A DNA stretch of 23,930 nt from an uncultured Desulfovibrio sp. (GTDB lineage: Bacteria > Desulfobacterota > Desulfovibrionia > Desulfovibrionales > Desulfovibrionaceae): positions 1 through 23,930 of the forward strand of contig USBZ01000027.1 in the NCBI GenBank assembly GCA_900553065.1, given 5' to 3'. This document shows, in pieces, positions 17,748-23,930 of the stretch. The translations under genes were made by a program, and so were the position numbers. The notes beneath the pieces are model-generated. The model ran no database searches and had not been told where the DNA came from. It saw nothing but the letters and a program-made list of their open reading frames with translations. How positions within the stretch are numbered: the first letter of the stretch is position 1; every line of letters starts with the position of its first letter.

Positions 17748-18524
17748 ATGCCCGATACTGATACTGCACAGATGCCTTCCCTTTCTCTGCTTGTTGTCGA
17801 TGACGATCAGGACATCCGCGATCTTATGGCCGAATACCTTCGCCAGCACGGTTTCATCGTGCATGTGGCCGACGGCGGCAAGGCCATGTTCGAGGCCATT
17901 GAGAACGAAGTGCCTGATCTTATCGTGCTCGATATCATGATGCCCGGCGAGGACGGCCTGTCGCTGTGCCGCCGCCTTCGCTCCATGGACAGCCTTGCTT
18001 CCGTGCCCGTGATCTTCCTGACGGCGCTCGGCGATACGGCCGACCGCGTGGTGGGGCTGGAGCTCGGCGCCGACGACTATGTGGTCAAGCCTTTTCAGCC
18101 GCGCGAGCTGCTTGCCAGAATCCGTGCGGTTCTGCGCCGTTCGGGCAGAACGACCGATACTTCCGCCGAAGCCGGACGTCCGGAAAAGGCCTATCATTTC
18201 AGCGGCTGGACGCTGGATATTTCCGCCCGTCATCTCATTGCGCCCGGCGGCATGGTGGTGAATCTGAGCGGCGCGGAATACCGCCTGCTCACCATTTTCC
18301 TCGAACATCCGCAGAAGGTGCTCAGCCGCGATTTCATTCAGGACGAACTGCAGGGACAGGAAACCGACCGCAGTCCCTTCGACCGCAGCCTCGACGTGCA
18401 GGTATGCCGCCTTCGTGCCAGACTGCGCGATACCGGCGACGGCGACAAGGGCCGTGAGAACAAGCTCATCAAAACGGTGCGCGGTGACGGTTATGTGTTC
18501 ACCAGCGCCATTACGGTGGAGTAG
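17748..18524 (+). CDS. OmpR-family response regulator
   Basis: DNA-binding response regulator, 258 residues. The receiver domain (13-130) has the acidic pocket DDD at 18-20, phospho-acceptor D62 (VLDIMMPGEDG), the conserved Thr of IFLTAL and Lys of VVKPF. The winged-helix output domain (about 160-255) has NLSGAEYRLLTIFLEHPQKVLSRD, DRSLDVQVCRLRARLRD and KTVRGDGYVF, typical of OmpR/RstA/PhoB. The ATG has GGAGGA at 17735-17740. The sensor kinase begins 2 bases after its stop, so they form one operon. The target genes are unknown; the downstream lipoprotein and htrA are natural candidates. Confidence 0.95.
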   Translation: MPDTDTAQMPSLSLLVVDDDQDIRDLMAEYLRQHGFIVHVADGGKAMFEAIENEVPDLIVLDIMMPGEDGLSLCRRLRSMDSLASVPVIFLTALGDTADRVVGLELGADDYVVKPFQPRELLARIRAVLRRSGRTTDTSAEAGRPEKAYHFSGWTLDISARHLIAPGGMVVNLSGAEYRLLTIFLEHPQKVLSRDFIQDELQGQETDRSPFDRSLDVQVCRLRARLRDTGDGDKGRENKLIKTVRGDGYVFTSAITVE

Positions 18525-18526
18525 TC

Positions 18527-20071
18527 ATGTCCGCTGCGGTAGGCCAGACGAAGCCCGAAAAAAAGCGGGGTCTGCTTTCAGGCATGAGGCGCCTGATTTT
18601 GCGCCTTTCTCCCGACTCTCTTCTGGCGCGCCTTATTCTTATTTTTTCCGCCGGGTTCTTTGCCCTGCTGCTGCTCACCACCATTTACGCGGGAGAGTCC
18701 CGTCATTTTTATTTCATGCGCGGCCTCATGGCCGATCGCGCCCGTCGCATGGCCGAAGTGGCGGTTCTGCTTGACGCCACGTCGCCGGAGATCCGCTTTG
18801 TGCTGCGCGAACAGTTCAACAGCCGCGGCTTTTATGTGCGCTTCATGTCTTCCCGTCCGGTGGTGGCCGTTCATGAAGACCTGAAGGAGCTTTCCGAACT
18901 CATGGAATATATGTTGAATGTCTCTCTTTCGCGTCTTTACGGCGACATGCCGTCCAAGCATGGCAAGATGCACGGAGAGGGACATCTCGGCAGCGGCAGC
19001 GAAGAGGTTCCGCGTCGCGGCGTTCTGGTGCTGCGCGCCCTGAATCTTCCCAGCCCGATGGAATCGTTCGGACAGTCGGTGTGCCAGTATTTCACCAAGG
19101 ACAAGAAGGCGCGCGGACCTTCCGTGTATCAGGCAACGGCCGTGGTTCCCCTGCACGACGGCACCTGGGTGGTCATTGAGGATTCCGCCCCCGGCTATCC
19201 TCCCATGCCCTATTTTCCCTTTACCAGCATCATGGCCATCGAGATGTTTTTCGTGGCCATCAGCCTGCTGGCCTTTTACCTGTGCGTGAAGCCTCTGCGC
19301 AGGCTTGCCCGGGCCGCGGACCGCTTCGGCCGCGACATAAGAACGCCCGCGCTGCCCGAAACGGGCCCCACGGAAGTGCGCGAGGCGGCCCAGGCCTTCA
19401 ACCGCATGCAGAAAAGCATCCGAGATTTTCTCGACGAACGGGAGCGTACCCTTGCCGCCGTTTCCCATGACCTGCGCACGCCGCTCACCCGTATGCGTCT
19501 GAGAGTGGAGCAGCTCGACGAAAGTCAGCGCATTCCTCTTCAGAAGGATATCGGCGAGCTGCAGCAGATCATGGATACCACCATCGACATCGCCCGCAGC
19601 AAGAGCGAGAATATGGCCATGGTGGACGTCATGTCCCTCATCGAGAGTCTTGTCGAGGACAGGCAGGACATGGGACAGGACATTCAGCTTGAAAAGAGAC
19701 TGCAGGAGCCTGAGGCGCTCTTCTCCATCCGTCCGCTGTCGGCAAGGCCTCTGAGCATGAAGCGCTGCCTTGCGAACCTTATGGACAATGCGCTGCGTTA
19801 CGGCGGTCATGTCGTTGTGGATGTGGTCGACGGCGACGATATGCTTGCGGTCATCATTTCGGACAGCGGGCCGGGCATTGCGGAATCCGAACTCAAGAAG
19901 GTGTTCGAGCCTTTCTACCGGGTGGAGCGCTCCCGCAACCGCAGCACCGGAGGCACCGGTCTGGGCCTGTCCATCGCCCGCAGCATGGCCCGCATGCACG
20001 GCGGCGACGTAACGCTGGAAAACAGACCTGAAGGCGGTCTGAAGGCTACAGCCACGTTCAAAAGGCAGTAG
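18527..20071 (+). CDS. Sensor histidine kinase (EnvZ/RstB-like)
   Basis: Inner-membrane histidine kinase paired with the preceding regulator, 514 residues. A basic N-terminus is followed by TM1 (about 33-55), a periplasmic sensor region (about 56-231) and TM2 (about 232-254). Then come a HAMP linker, HisKA with H314 (AAVSHDLRTPLTRMRLR), and an ATPase domain with N421 (NLMDNALRYG), G1 DSGPG (446-450) and G2 GGTGLGLS (475-482). The periplasmic region contains a His/Met patch at 141-153 (MPSKHGKMHGEGH) that could bind a metal ion; this is inference. HAMP and HisKA resemble EnvZ/CpxA/RstB-type kinases. A His-rich lipoprotein gene follows 23 bases later, probably in the same operon. Confidence 0.94.
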   Translation: MSAAVGQTKPEKKRGLLSGMRRLILRLSPDSLLARLILIFSAGFFALLLLTTIYAGESRHFYFMRGLMADRARRMAEVAVLLDATSPEIRFVLREQFNSRGFYVRFMSSRPVVAVHEDLKELSELMEYMLNVSLSRLYGDMPSKHGKMHGEGHLGSGSEEVPRRGVLVLRALNLPSPMESFGQSVCQYFTKDKKARGPSVYQATAVVPLHDGTWVVIEDSAPGYPPMPYFPFTSIMAIEMFFVAISLLAFYLCVKPLRRLARAADRFGRDIRTPALPETGPTEVREAAQAFNRMQKSIRDFLDERERTLAAVSHDLRTPLTRMRLRVEQLDESQRIPLQKDIGELQQIMDTTIDIARSKSENMAMVDVMSLIESLVEDRQDMGQDIQLEKRLQEPEALFSIRPLSARPLSMKRCLANLMDNALRYGGHVVVDVVDGDDMLAVIISDSGPGIAESELKKVFEPFYRVERSRNRSTGGTGLGLSIARSMARMHGGDVTLENRPEGGLKATATFKRQ

Positions 20072-20094
20072 GAACGTCTGCCGGGAGGATAACT

Positions 20095-20253
20095 ATGCTT
20101 CGTCTTTGTGGAGTGATACTGATCTGTGTCATGTTTGCGGGACTTGCCGGCTGTGTGGGGCATCATCCGTATCATCGCGGTCCGGCCTATGACCATCCCC
20201 ACGGCAGACCGCTTCCGCCCCCGCCTCCGCACGGAGGTCCCCGGTGGCATTGA
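20095..20253 (+). CDS. Small His/Pro-rich lipoprotein
   Basis: A 52-residue protein, translated by hand. Residues 1-19 form a signal sequence (MLRLCGVILICVMFAGLAG) with lipobox LAGC, so Cys20 should be lipidated after signal peptidase II cleavage. The mature 33 residues are very rich in His, Pro and Gly (HHPYHRG, DHPHGRP, five consecutive Pro, HGGPRWH). GGAGG lies 6 bases before the ATG, and the gene begins 23 bases after the sensor kinase stop, so it is well supported despite its size. The His content suggests metal binding at the membrane, perhaps as a partner or target of the two-component system. I know of no named family. Confidence 0.75.
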   Translation: MLRLCGVILICVMFAGLAGCVGHHPYHRGPAYDHPHGRPLPPPPPHGGPRWH

Positions 20254-20361
20254 TGAAAGGGCTTTCTCCGCGTTTCTTTCCGGAGCGGAGATGGGCTGAA
20301 CATCCTTGCCTCCCGATCTGCCCCGGGCCTGAATCGCTGATTCGATTATGAGGCGTTTTCC

Positions 20362-20399
20362 CCGGTTTTCCTGCCGGATGCGGCAGGAAAACCGGTTTT
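20362..20399 (+). terminator. Very strong intrinsic terminator hairpin before htrA
   Basis: A perfect 15-bp stem (20362-20376 with 20381-20395), GATG loop, followed by TTTT (20396-20399). It lies 109 bases after the small lipoprotein stop, so it should end the two-component operon. It ends only 23 bases before the htrA start codon, leaving no room for a promoter after it. The preceding 20254-20361 stretch shows no clear promoter. Confidence 0.85.
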
Positions 20400-20422
20400 G
20401 CATCACTGGAGCTTTCTTCATC

Positions 20423-21775
20423 ATGAAAAGACTGATAACCGCCCGTTCTTTCGCCTGCTTTTTCCTTGTCGCCTGCCTTGTGTCCGTTTCGTCCTGCTGC
20501 CATGCCGCCACGGCGCCGTCGCTGACGGAGCGTCAGCAGGCCAGAGTGACCCCGGCGGTGCGGGCCGTGAACGCCGTGGCGCCCGCCGTGGTGAACATCA
20601 CGAGTACGCTTGTGGAGCGCCGCTCCGCCCGCGAACTCACGCCGTTTGATCTGTTCTTCAACATGCCCGGCCGCGATCTGCGCAGCGAAAGCATAGGTTC
20701 CGGCATCATCATCGACAGCCGGCGGTCCCTCGTGCTTACCAATGCCCATGTGGTGAACGGGGCGTCGTCCATATCGGTTCGTCTTCTCGACGGCCGCACC
20801 TTCGACGCGGACGTCGTGGGGGCGGAGCCGGACTTCGACATCGCGGTGCTGCGCCTCAAGGGCGCGAAGAATCTGCCCTCCGTGGCGATGGGCGATTCCA
20901 CCGATCTCATGCCCGGCGAAAGCGTCATCGCCATAGGCAACCCCTTCGGCTTTTCCCACACCGTGACCACGGGCGTGATTTCGGCCCTCGACCGTACCAT
21001 AGAAGCGGAAGACGGCATATTCACCGATCTCATTCAGACCGACGCCGCCATCAATCCCGGCAACAGCGGCGGTCCTCTGCTCAATGTGCTCGGTGAGCTC
21101 ATCGGCATCAATACCGCCATTTACGGCAAGGCGCAGGGCATAGGCTTCGCCATTCCCATCAGCAAGGCCCGCAGGGTGGTGGATGAAATTCTCGATCAGG
21201 GGCACGTCAGCACGCCGTGGCTTGCGCTCATCGGCCAGAACGTCGATCCGCGCACGGCTCGATATCTGCGCCTGCCTTCGGCGAAAGGCCTTCTGGTGAC
21301 GGAAGTCTTCAAGGACGGCCCCGCGGCCGATGCCGGCATCCGGGTGGGCGACGTCATTATGGAACTGTCCGGCAACAGCGTGACGGACAGAGACAAGTAT
21401 CTTTCGCTGCTCCGCAATCATCAGCCCGGCGCGCCCATCAGGGTGAAGGTCTGGCGCGACGGCGCGGAGAAGTCCTTTACCATGAAGACCGCGGATTTCG
21501 ACGATGCGACGGCAAAAAATCTGGCGCTGCGCCGCTGGGGTATTGCCGTTCGGGACGGCAGAAACGGGGGCGCCGTCATCGATCAGGTGCGGAAGGATTC
21601 TCCCGCCGCTCAGCTCGGTCTGGAAAAGGGCGATACCGTAACGGCCATTTCCGGGCGCTCCATTACGAATACAAGGGATTTTCTGGATTCCTTCCGCAGA
21701 GATTTTCTCAAACGCCAGATCCTGCTTCAGATTCTGAGGGGCGGGCGTCTCTATCAGGCACGGATGGTACTGTAA
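20423..21775 (+). CDS. HtrA/DegP-type periplasmic serine protease
   Basis: Envelope quality-control protease, 450 residues. A signal sequence covers about 1-28. The trypsin-like domain has H109 (LTNAHVV), D139 (DFDIAVLRL) and S215 (NPGNSGGPLL). Two PDZ domains follow (about 245-335 and 355-450). The export signal is ambiguous: VSSC at 22-25 could be a lipobox giving a lipoprotein, or signal peptidase I could cut after CHA (28). The start is ATG 20423, which begins the signal sequence. The best ribosome site (GGAG, 20408-20411) is 11 bases away, rather far. An open frame upstream runs through the terminator hairpin and is not credible. Whether it corresponds to DegP, DegQ or DegS cannot be told from sequence alone. 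Confidence 0.93.
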   Translation: MKRLITARSFACFFLVACLVSVSSCCHAATAPSLTERQQARVTPAVRAVNAVAPAVVNITSTLVERRSARELTPFDLFFNMPGRDLRSESIGSGIIIDSRRSLVLTNAHVVNGASSISVRLLDGRTFDADVVGAEPDFDIAVLRLKGAKNLPSVAMGDSTDLMPGESVIAIGNPFGFSHTVTTGVISALDRTIEAEDGIFTDLIQTDAAINPGNSGGPLLNVLGELIGINTAIYGKAQGIGFAIPISKARRVVDEILDQGHVSTPWLALIGQNVDPRTARYLRLPSAKGLLVTEVFKDGPAADAGIRVGDVIMELSGNSVTDRDKYLSLLRNHQPGAPIRVKVWRDGAEKSFTMKTADFDDATAKNLALRRWGIAVRDGRNGGAVIDQVRKDSPAAQLGLEKGDTVTAISGRSITNTRDFLDSFRRDFLKRQILLQILRGGRLYQARMVL

Positions 21776-21793
21776 CCGGCCATGTCTGCCGCG

Positions 21794-21822
21794 TTGCGTC
21801 CCGGCCGTAAAAAAGCTAAGGT
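21794..21822 (+). promoter_or_regulatory. Candidate promoter of the YajG-like lipoprotein gene
   Basis: TTGCGT (21794-21799), 17-base spacer, TAAGGT (21817-21822), 30 bases before the start codon. It has the same TTGCG-N18 layout as the candidate polA promoter. The match to consensus is modest. Confidence 0.4.
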
Positions 21823-21852
21823 GATCCAATCCCCTTTTTCAGGAGTTGAGGT

Positions 21853-22440
21853 ATGAATCATTTCCGTCGTCTTTCCCTGTCGTTCTGTGCCGTTCTGCTT
21901 TTTGCCGCCGTGGCGCTCACCGGCTGCCTGGCTCAGAACAACGTCCGTCTGCTTTATAATGCCGGCGGTGCCGCCGCACTGCCCGTGGCTACGGCTCCCC
22001 GTGTGGCCGTGGTCGTGTTCGAGGATCAGCGCGGCCGTCTCGATGTCGGCGTCCGCAAGGACGGCAGCCCCTTCCAGCCCAGCTCGAGCGTGGCGGAATG
22101 GGTAAGCCAGTCCCTGGCCGACGAACTGGCCCGTCAGGGCGCTCAGGTTTCTCTGGCTACGTCCATGGCTCAGGCCCAGGCCGGTCAGCCGGACTATATC
22201 GTCGGCGGCGTGGTGGAGCGTGTATGGCTCACCGAACAGAGCATGAGCAAGTATGATGCCGTCATCCGCATTCAGACCCGCCTTTACAGCCAGAAGCATG
22301 GCGTCGTGACCAAGAACTTCGCCTCCCAGCAGGAGAAGACCGGCATTCCCGGCGCCTCGCTGGCTGAGCAGACGCTGGCCGGCACGCTGAACGACGTGCT
22401 CAAGAATGCGTCTCTTTCCATCATGAGCTCCATGCGCTGA
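21853..22440 (+). CDS. YajG-like lipoprotein
   Basis: Predicted lipoprotein of 195 residues. The signal sequence ends in lipobox LTGC with lipidated Cys25. The mature part has a beta-strand (RVAVVVFEDQRG), a Ser/Pro segment, an amphipathic helix (SVAEWVSQSLADELARQGAQV), and paired strands ending in TKNFASQQEK. A C-terminal helix (AEQTLAGTLNDVLKNASLSIM) has the same layout as E. coli YajG and related small lipoproteins. The role is unknown; related folds occur in outer-membrane assembly and transport-auxiliary lipoproteins. AGGAG lies 7 bases before the ATG. It is probably a single-gene transcript, with its own promoter and a terminator 20 bases after the stop. Confidence 0.75.
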   Translation: MNHFRRLSLSFCAVLLFAAVALTGCLAQNNVRLLYNAGGAAALPVATAPRVAVVVFEDQRGRLDVGVRKDGSPFQPSSSVAEWVSQSLADELARQGAQVSLATSMAQAQAGQPDYIVGGVVERVWLTEQSMSKYDAVIRIQTRLYSQKHGVVTKNFASQQEKTGIPGASLAEQTLAGTLNDVLKNASLSIMSSMR

Positions 22441-22460
22441 GCGAAGTGACGAAGCTTTCC

Positions 22461-22495
22461 GCCGCGTCCGGCCTCTGACCGGGCGCGGCATTTTT
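22461..22495 (+). terminator. Intrinsic terminator of the YajG-like gene
   Basis: An 11-bp GC-rich stem (22461-22471 with 22479-22489, one G-T pair) with a 7-nt loop, followed by ATTTTT (22490-22495). Confidence 0.9.
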
Positions 22496-22547
22496 GTTCA
22501 TCACGCCCGGCGGCCCGCCGCCCGGCACATCCTGATCCGGAGCAGAT

Positions 22548-22880
22548 ATGAGACCTGTTCTCGTCAAGGCCTACGGCTCACTCAATCCGGCCGATGAAGA
22601 GGCGCTGCGCGCCGTCCGCGCGGTGCTGGAAGACTGGTATATCCCGGAAGCCGTGGAGCTGAAGGGCGACCTTCTGCGCATCAGCTACGAGGGGGAAGTC
22701 TTTCCCGATGAGGAAGTCGTCGAGGCCCTCAAGCCCTTTCTCTGCGACGAAAGCGAGGGAAAACTGGACATTCTTGATCTTGAGGCGTGGACGCTGCATC
22801 GATACTTTTTTGCCTACGGGCGACTGCGCGATCATACCGCGACGCTGGACAAGGCGCTGGAAGCGTGCTCCATGCACTAG
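22548..22880 (+). CDS. Hypothetical protein, 110 residues
   Basis: I do not recognise this protein. It is 110 residues, acidic and soluble, with no signal peptide or membrane segment. The N-terminus (MRPVLVKAYGSLNPADEEALRAVRAVLEDW) looks like a strand then helix. A second strand-helix unit follows (ELKGDLLRISYEGEVFPDEEVVEALKPFL), then DILDLEAWTLHRYFFAYGRLRDHTATLDKALEAC. CGGAG lies about 5 bases upstream of the ATG. It is flanked by terminators on both sides, so it is a single-gene unit. Codon usage looks like its neighbours, with G/C-rich third positions. Confidence 0.7.
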   Translation: MRPVLVKAYGSLNPADEEALRAVRAVLEDWYIPEAVELKGDLLRISYEGEVFPDEEVVEALKPFLCDESEGKLDILDLEAWTLHRYFFAYGRLRDHTATLDKALEACSMH

Positions 22881-22931
22881 ATCCGCATAGTTCCGCAAGT
22901 TCCGGTCATGTTTTTGCACGGCCGGGGTGTC

Positions 22932-22972
22932 GGCTCCGTCTTTTCACGCAAAGGGAAGGACGGGGCCTTTTT
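22932..22972 (+). terminator. Intrinsic terminator of the 110-residue gene
   Basis: A 14-bp stem (22932-22945 with 22954-22967, four G-T pairs) with an 8-nt loop, followed by TTTTT (22968-22972). It starts 52 bases after the stop codon. Confidence 0.88.
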
Positions 22973-23158
22973 CATGCGCTCGGTATGCTGCTTTCTTGTT
23001 TATGACGGGAAAACGGAACCGGCAAAAGCCTGTTTTTCGATCGGACACAACATGTCTTCTCGCGCGCAAAGTGATGGAGCAGAACGAAAAACGAAAGGTC
23101 GGCATCTGTAAAAGGAGCCTGAAAATACCGGCAGGGACTGCAGCCTGCTTTGCACGAC
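22973..23158 (+). other. Intergenic stretch between two terminators, no gene seen
   Basis: About 190 bases lie between two plus-strand terminators. The open frames here do not look coding (low GC bias, no clear ribosome site, and one runs through the second terminator). A small RNA transcribed from here and ending at the second terminator is possible, but I find no good promoter. Confidence 0.35.
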
Positions 23159-23201
23159 AACGGAAAGCCGGACCTGTCCGTCAGATAGTTTCCGTTTTTT
23201 T
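23159..23201 (+). terminator. Orphan intrinsic terminator
   Basis: An 8-bp stem AACGGAAA/TTTCCGTT (23159-23166 with 23189-23196) encloses a small inner hairpin (23169-23172 with 23177-23180). It runs directly into seven T (23195-23201). No annotated gene lies between it and the previous terminator. Confidence 0.6.
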
Positions 23202-23272
23202 CGTAGACATTCAGGAGCATGTTCAGCGGGGCACGGGTTTACGCTAAAGTGCGGAATACCGGAAAATTATTG

Positions 23273-23301
23273 TTGAACATTCCGGAGGCGTCGGCTATCC
23301 T
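23273..23301 (+). promoter_or_regulatory. Promoter of the flavoprotein gene
   Basis: TTGAAC (23273-23278), 17-base spacer, TATCCT (23296-23301). Each matches 4/6 with ideal spacing, and the pair lies 70 bases before the start codon. An inverted repeat CCGGAA-N15-TTCCGG (23259-23264, 23280-23285) flanks the -35, a possible regulator site. Confidence 0.6.
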
Positions 23302-23371
23302 CGGAACAGCGGAAATGCACCTTTCGCCGGGTGTCGACGGAAGAGCGTTCTGCCTCACCAGGGAGAAAAGT

Positions 23372-23930
23372 ATGAAAACTCTGCAATGCGATGTTGTGGT
23401 CGTCGGCGGCGGTCCGGCCGGTACCTTCGCGGCGGTCAAGGCCGCGGAAAACGGGGCTGATGTCCTTCTGCTCGACAAGGGCTATGTCGGCAAGAGCGGC
23501 TGCGGCACCTTCGGCGCGGGTTCGTTCAAGGCCTATCTCAAGGAAGAGGACTCTCTCGACCTGTGGTACGGCAAGGCCGTGGAAGAAGGTTTCTACATCA
23601 ACGATCAGGACTGGCTGAAAAAGCACTTCGACACCATCGGCGACCGGGTGAAGGAACTGGAATCCTGGGGCGTGGTGTTCGAGAAGAACGAAGACGGAAC
23701 CTATCATCGCATCGAAGGACAGGGCTCTTCGGACAAGCGCCCCATCAAGACGCTGATGTTCCACGGTCCGCAGTTCATGGAAGTCATGCGCAGAGTCTGC
23801 AAGGACAAGGGCGTCAGAATCGTGGACCGCGTCATGGTGGACGCACTGCTGCACGAAAAGGGCAATGCCCGTGCTATCCGCGGCGTCGTGGGCTTTCACG
23901 GCGTGACCGGCGAGATGTATGTGGTGAAGG
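23372..23930 (+). CDS. FAD-dependent oxidoreductase, fumarate reductase/AprA-like (partial)
   Basis: The gene is cut by the window end; 186 residues are visible and no stop. The N-terminus MKTLQCDVVVVGGGPAGTFAAVKAAENGADVLLLDKG is a Rossmann FAD-binding fold with GGGPAG. The next segment (KSGCGTFGAGSFKAYL) is in the place where succinate dehydrogenase, fumarate reductase and adenylylsulfate reductase flavoproteins bind FAD. The WLKKHFDTIGDRVKELESWGVVFEK region also fits that family. The capping and catalytic domains are beyond the edge, so the substrate cannot be told. GGGAG lies 6 bases before the ATG. It has its own promoter upstream. Confidence 0.85.
   Translation, partial: MKTLQCDVVVVGGGPAGTFAAVKAAENGADVLLLDKGYVGKSGCGTFGAGSFKAYLKEEDSLDLWYGKAVEEGFYINDQDWLKKHFDTIGDRVKELESWGVVFEKNEDGTYHRIEGQGSSDKRPIKTLMFHGPQFMEVMRRVCKDKGVRIVDRVMVDALLHEKGNARAIRGVVGFHGVTGEMYVVK

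Noticed and set aside
22927..23247. A 106-codon plus-strand frame in the intergenic region
   Set aside because: It starts inside one terminator hairpin and runs through another, and shows no coding bias or familiar sequence.

Overview
The window is a GC-rich bacterial chromosome segment made of ordinary housekeeping genes plus a few lineage-specific ones. I see no prophage, insertion sequence, CRISPR array, tRNA or rRNA. The gene set suggests a Gram-negative anaerobe of the Desulfovibrionaceae type (Desulfovibrio / Bilophila / Mailhella relatives). It has a membrane pyrophosphatase, FolE2 instead of FolE, a NikR-type regulator, lipoproteins with clear lipoboxes, and a fumarate-reductase/AprA-like flavoprotein. 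This placement is inferred from gene content, not from a database search.

Left third, all on the minus strand (about 370-7090): putP (Na+/proline symporter); folE2 preceded by and translationally coupled to a nikR-like metal regulator; an MFS transporter; and hppA (proton-pumping pyrophosphatase, with the K+-independent signature). Intrinsic terminators follow putP, folE2 and hppA. A 21-bp dyad lies just upstream of nikR, and the hppA-MFS gap holds four consecutive hairpins.

Middle (7280-14490): polA (DNA polymerase I with no visible proofreading DxE motif) and uup (ABC-F ATPase) run on the plus strand. They are followed by an exported metallo-beta-lactamase-fold hydrolase that converges on metK. 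metK has a strong sigma-70-like promoter and a roughly 115-nt structured leader.

Right third, plus strand (14600-23930): a small papain-like cysteine-peptidase candidate overlaps murJ by ATGA, and ispH follows 15 nt later, giving a cluster with a lipid-carrier and cell-wall theme. Next come an OmpR-type response regulator, its sensor kinase and a previously unlisted 52-residue His/Pro-rich lipoprotein. The sensor's periplasmic domain also carries a His/Met-rich patch, so a metal- or envelope-sensing role is possible. A very strong terminator hairpin sits only 24 nt before the start of an HtrA/DegP-type protease, which raises the question of how that gene is transcribed. Then come a YajG-like lipoprotein, an unknown 110-residue protein, an intergenic region with two terminators and no gene between them (possible small RNA), and the start of a flavoprotein cut by the window edge.

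The best leads for undescribed biology are the His-rich two-component/lipoprotein module, the cysteine-peptidase-like/MurJ pair, the NikR-FolE2 unit and the metK leader.
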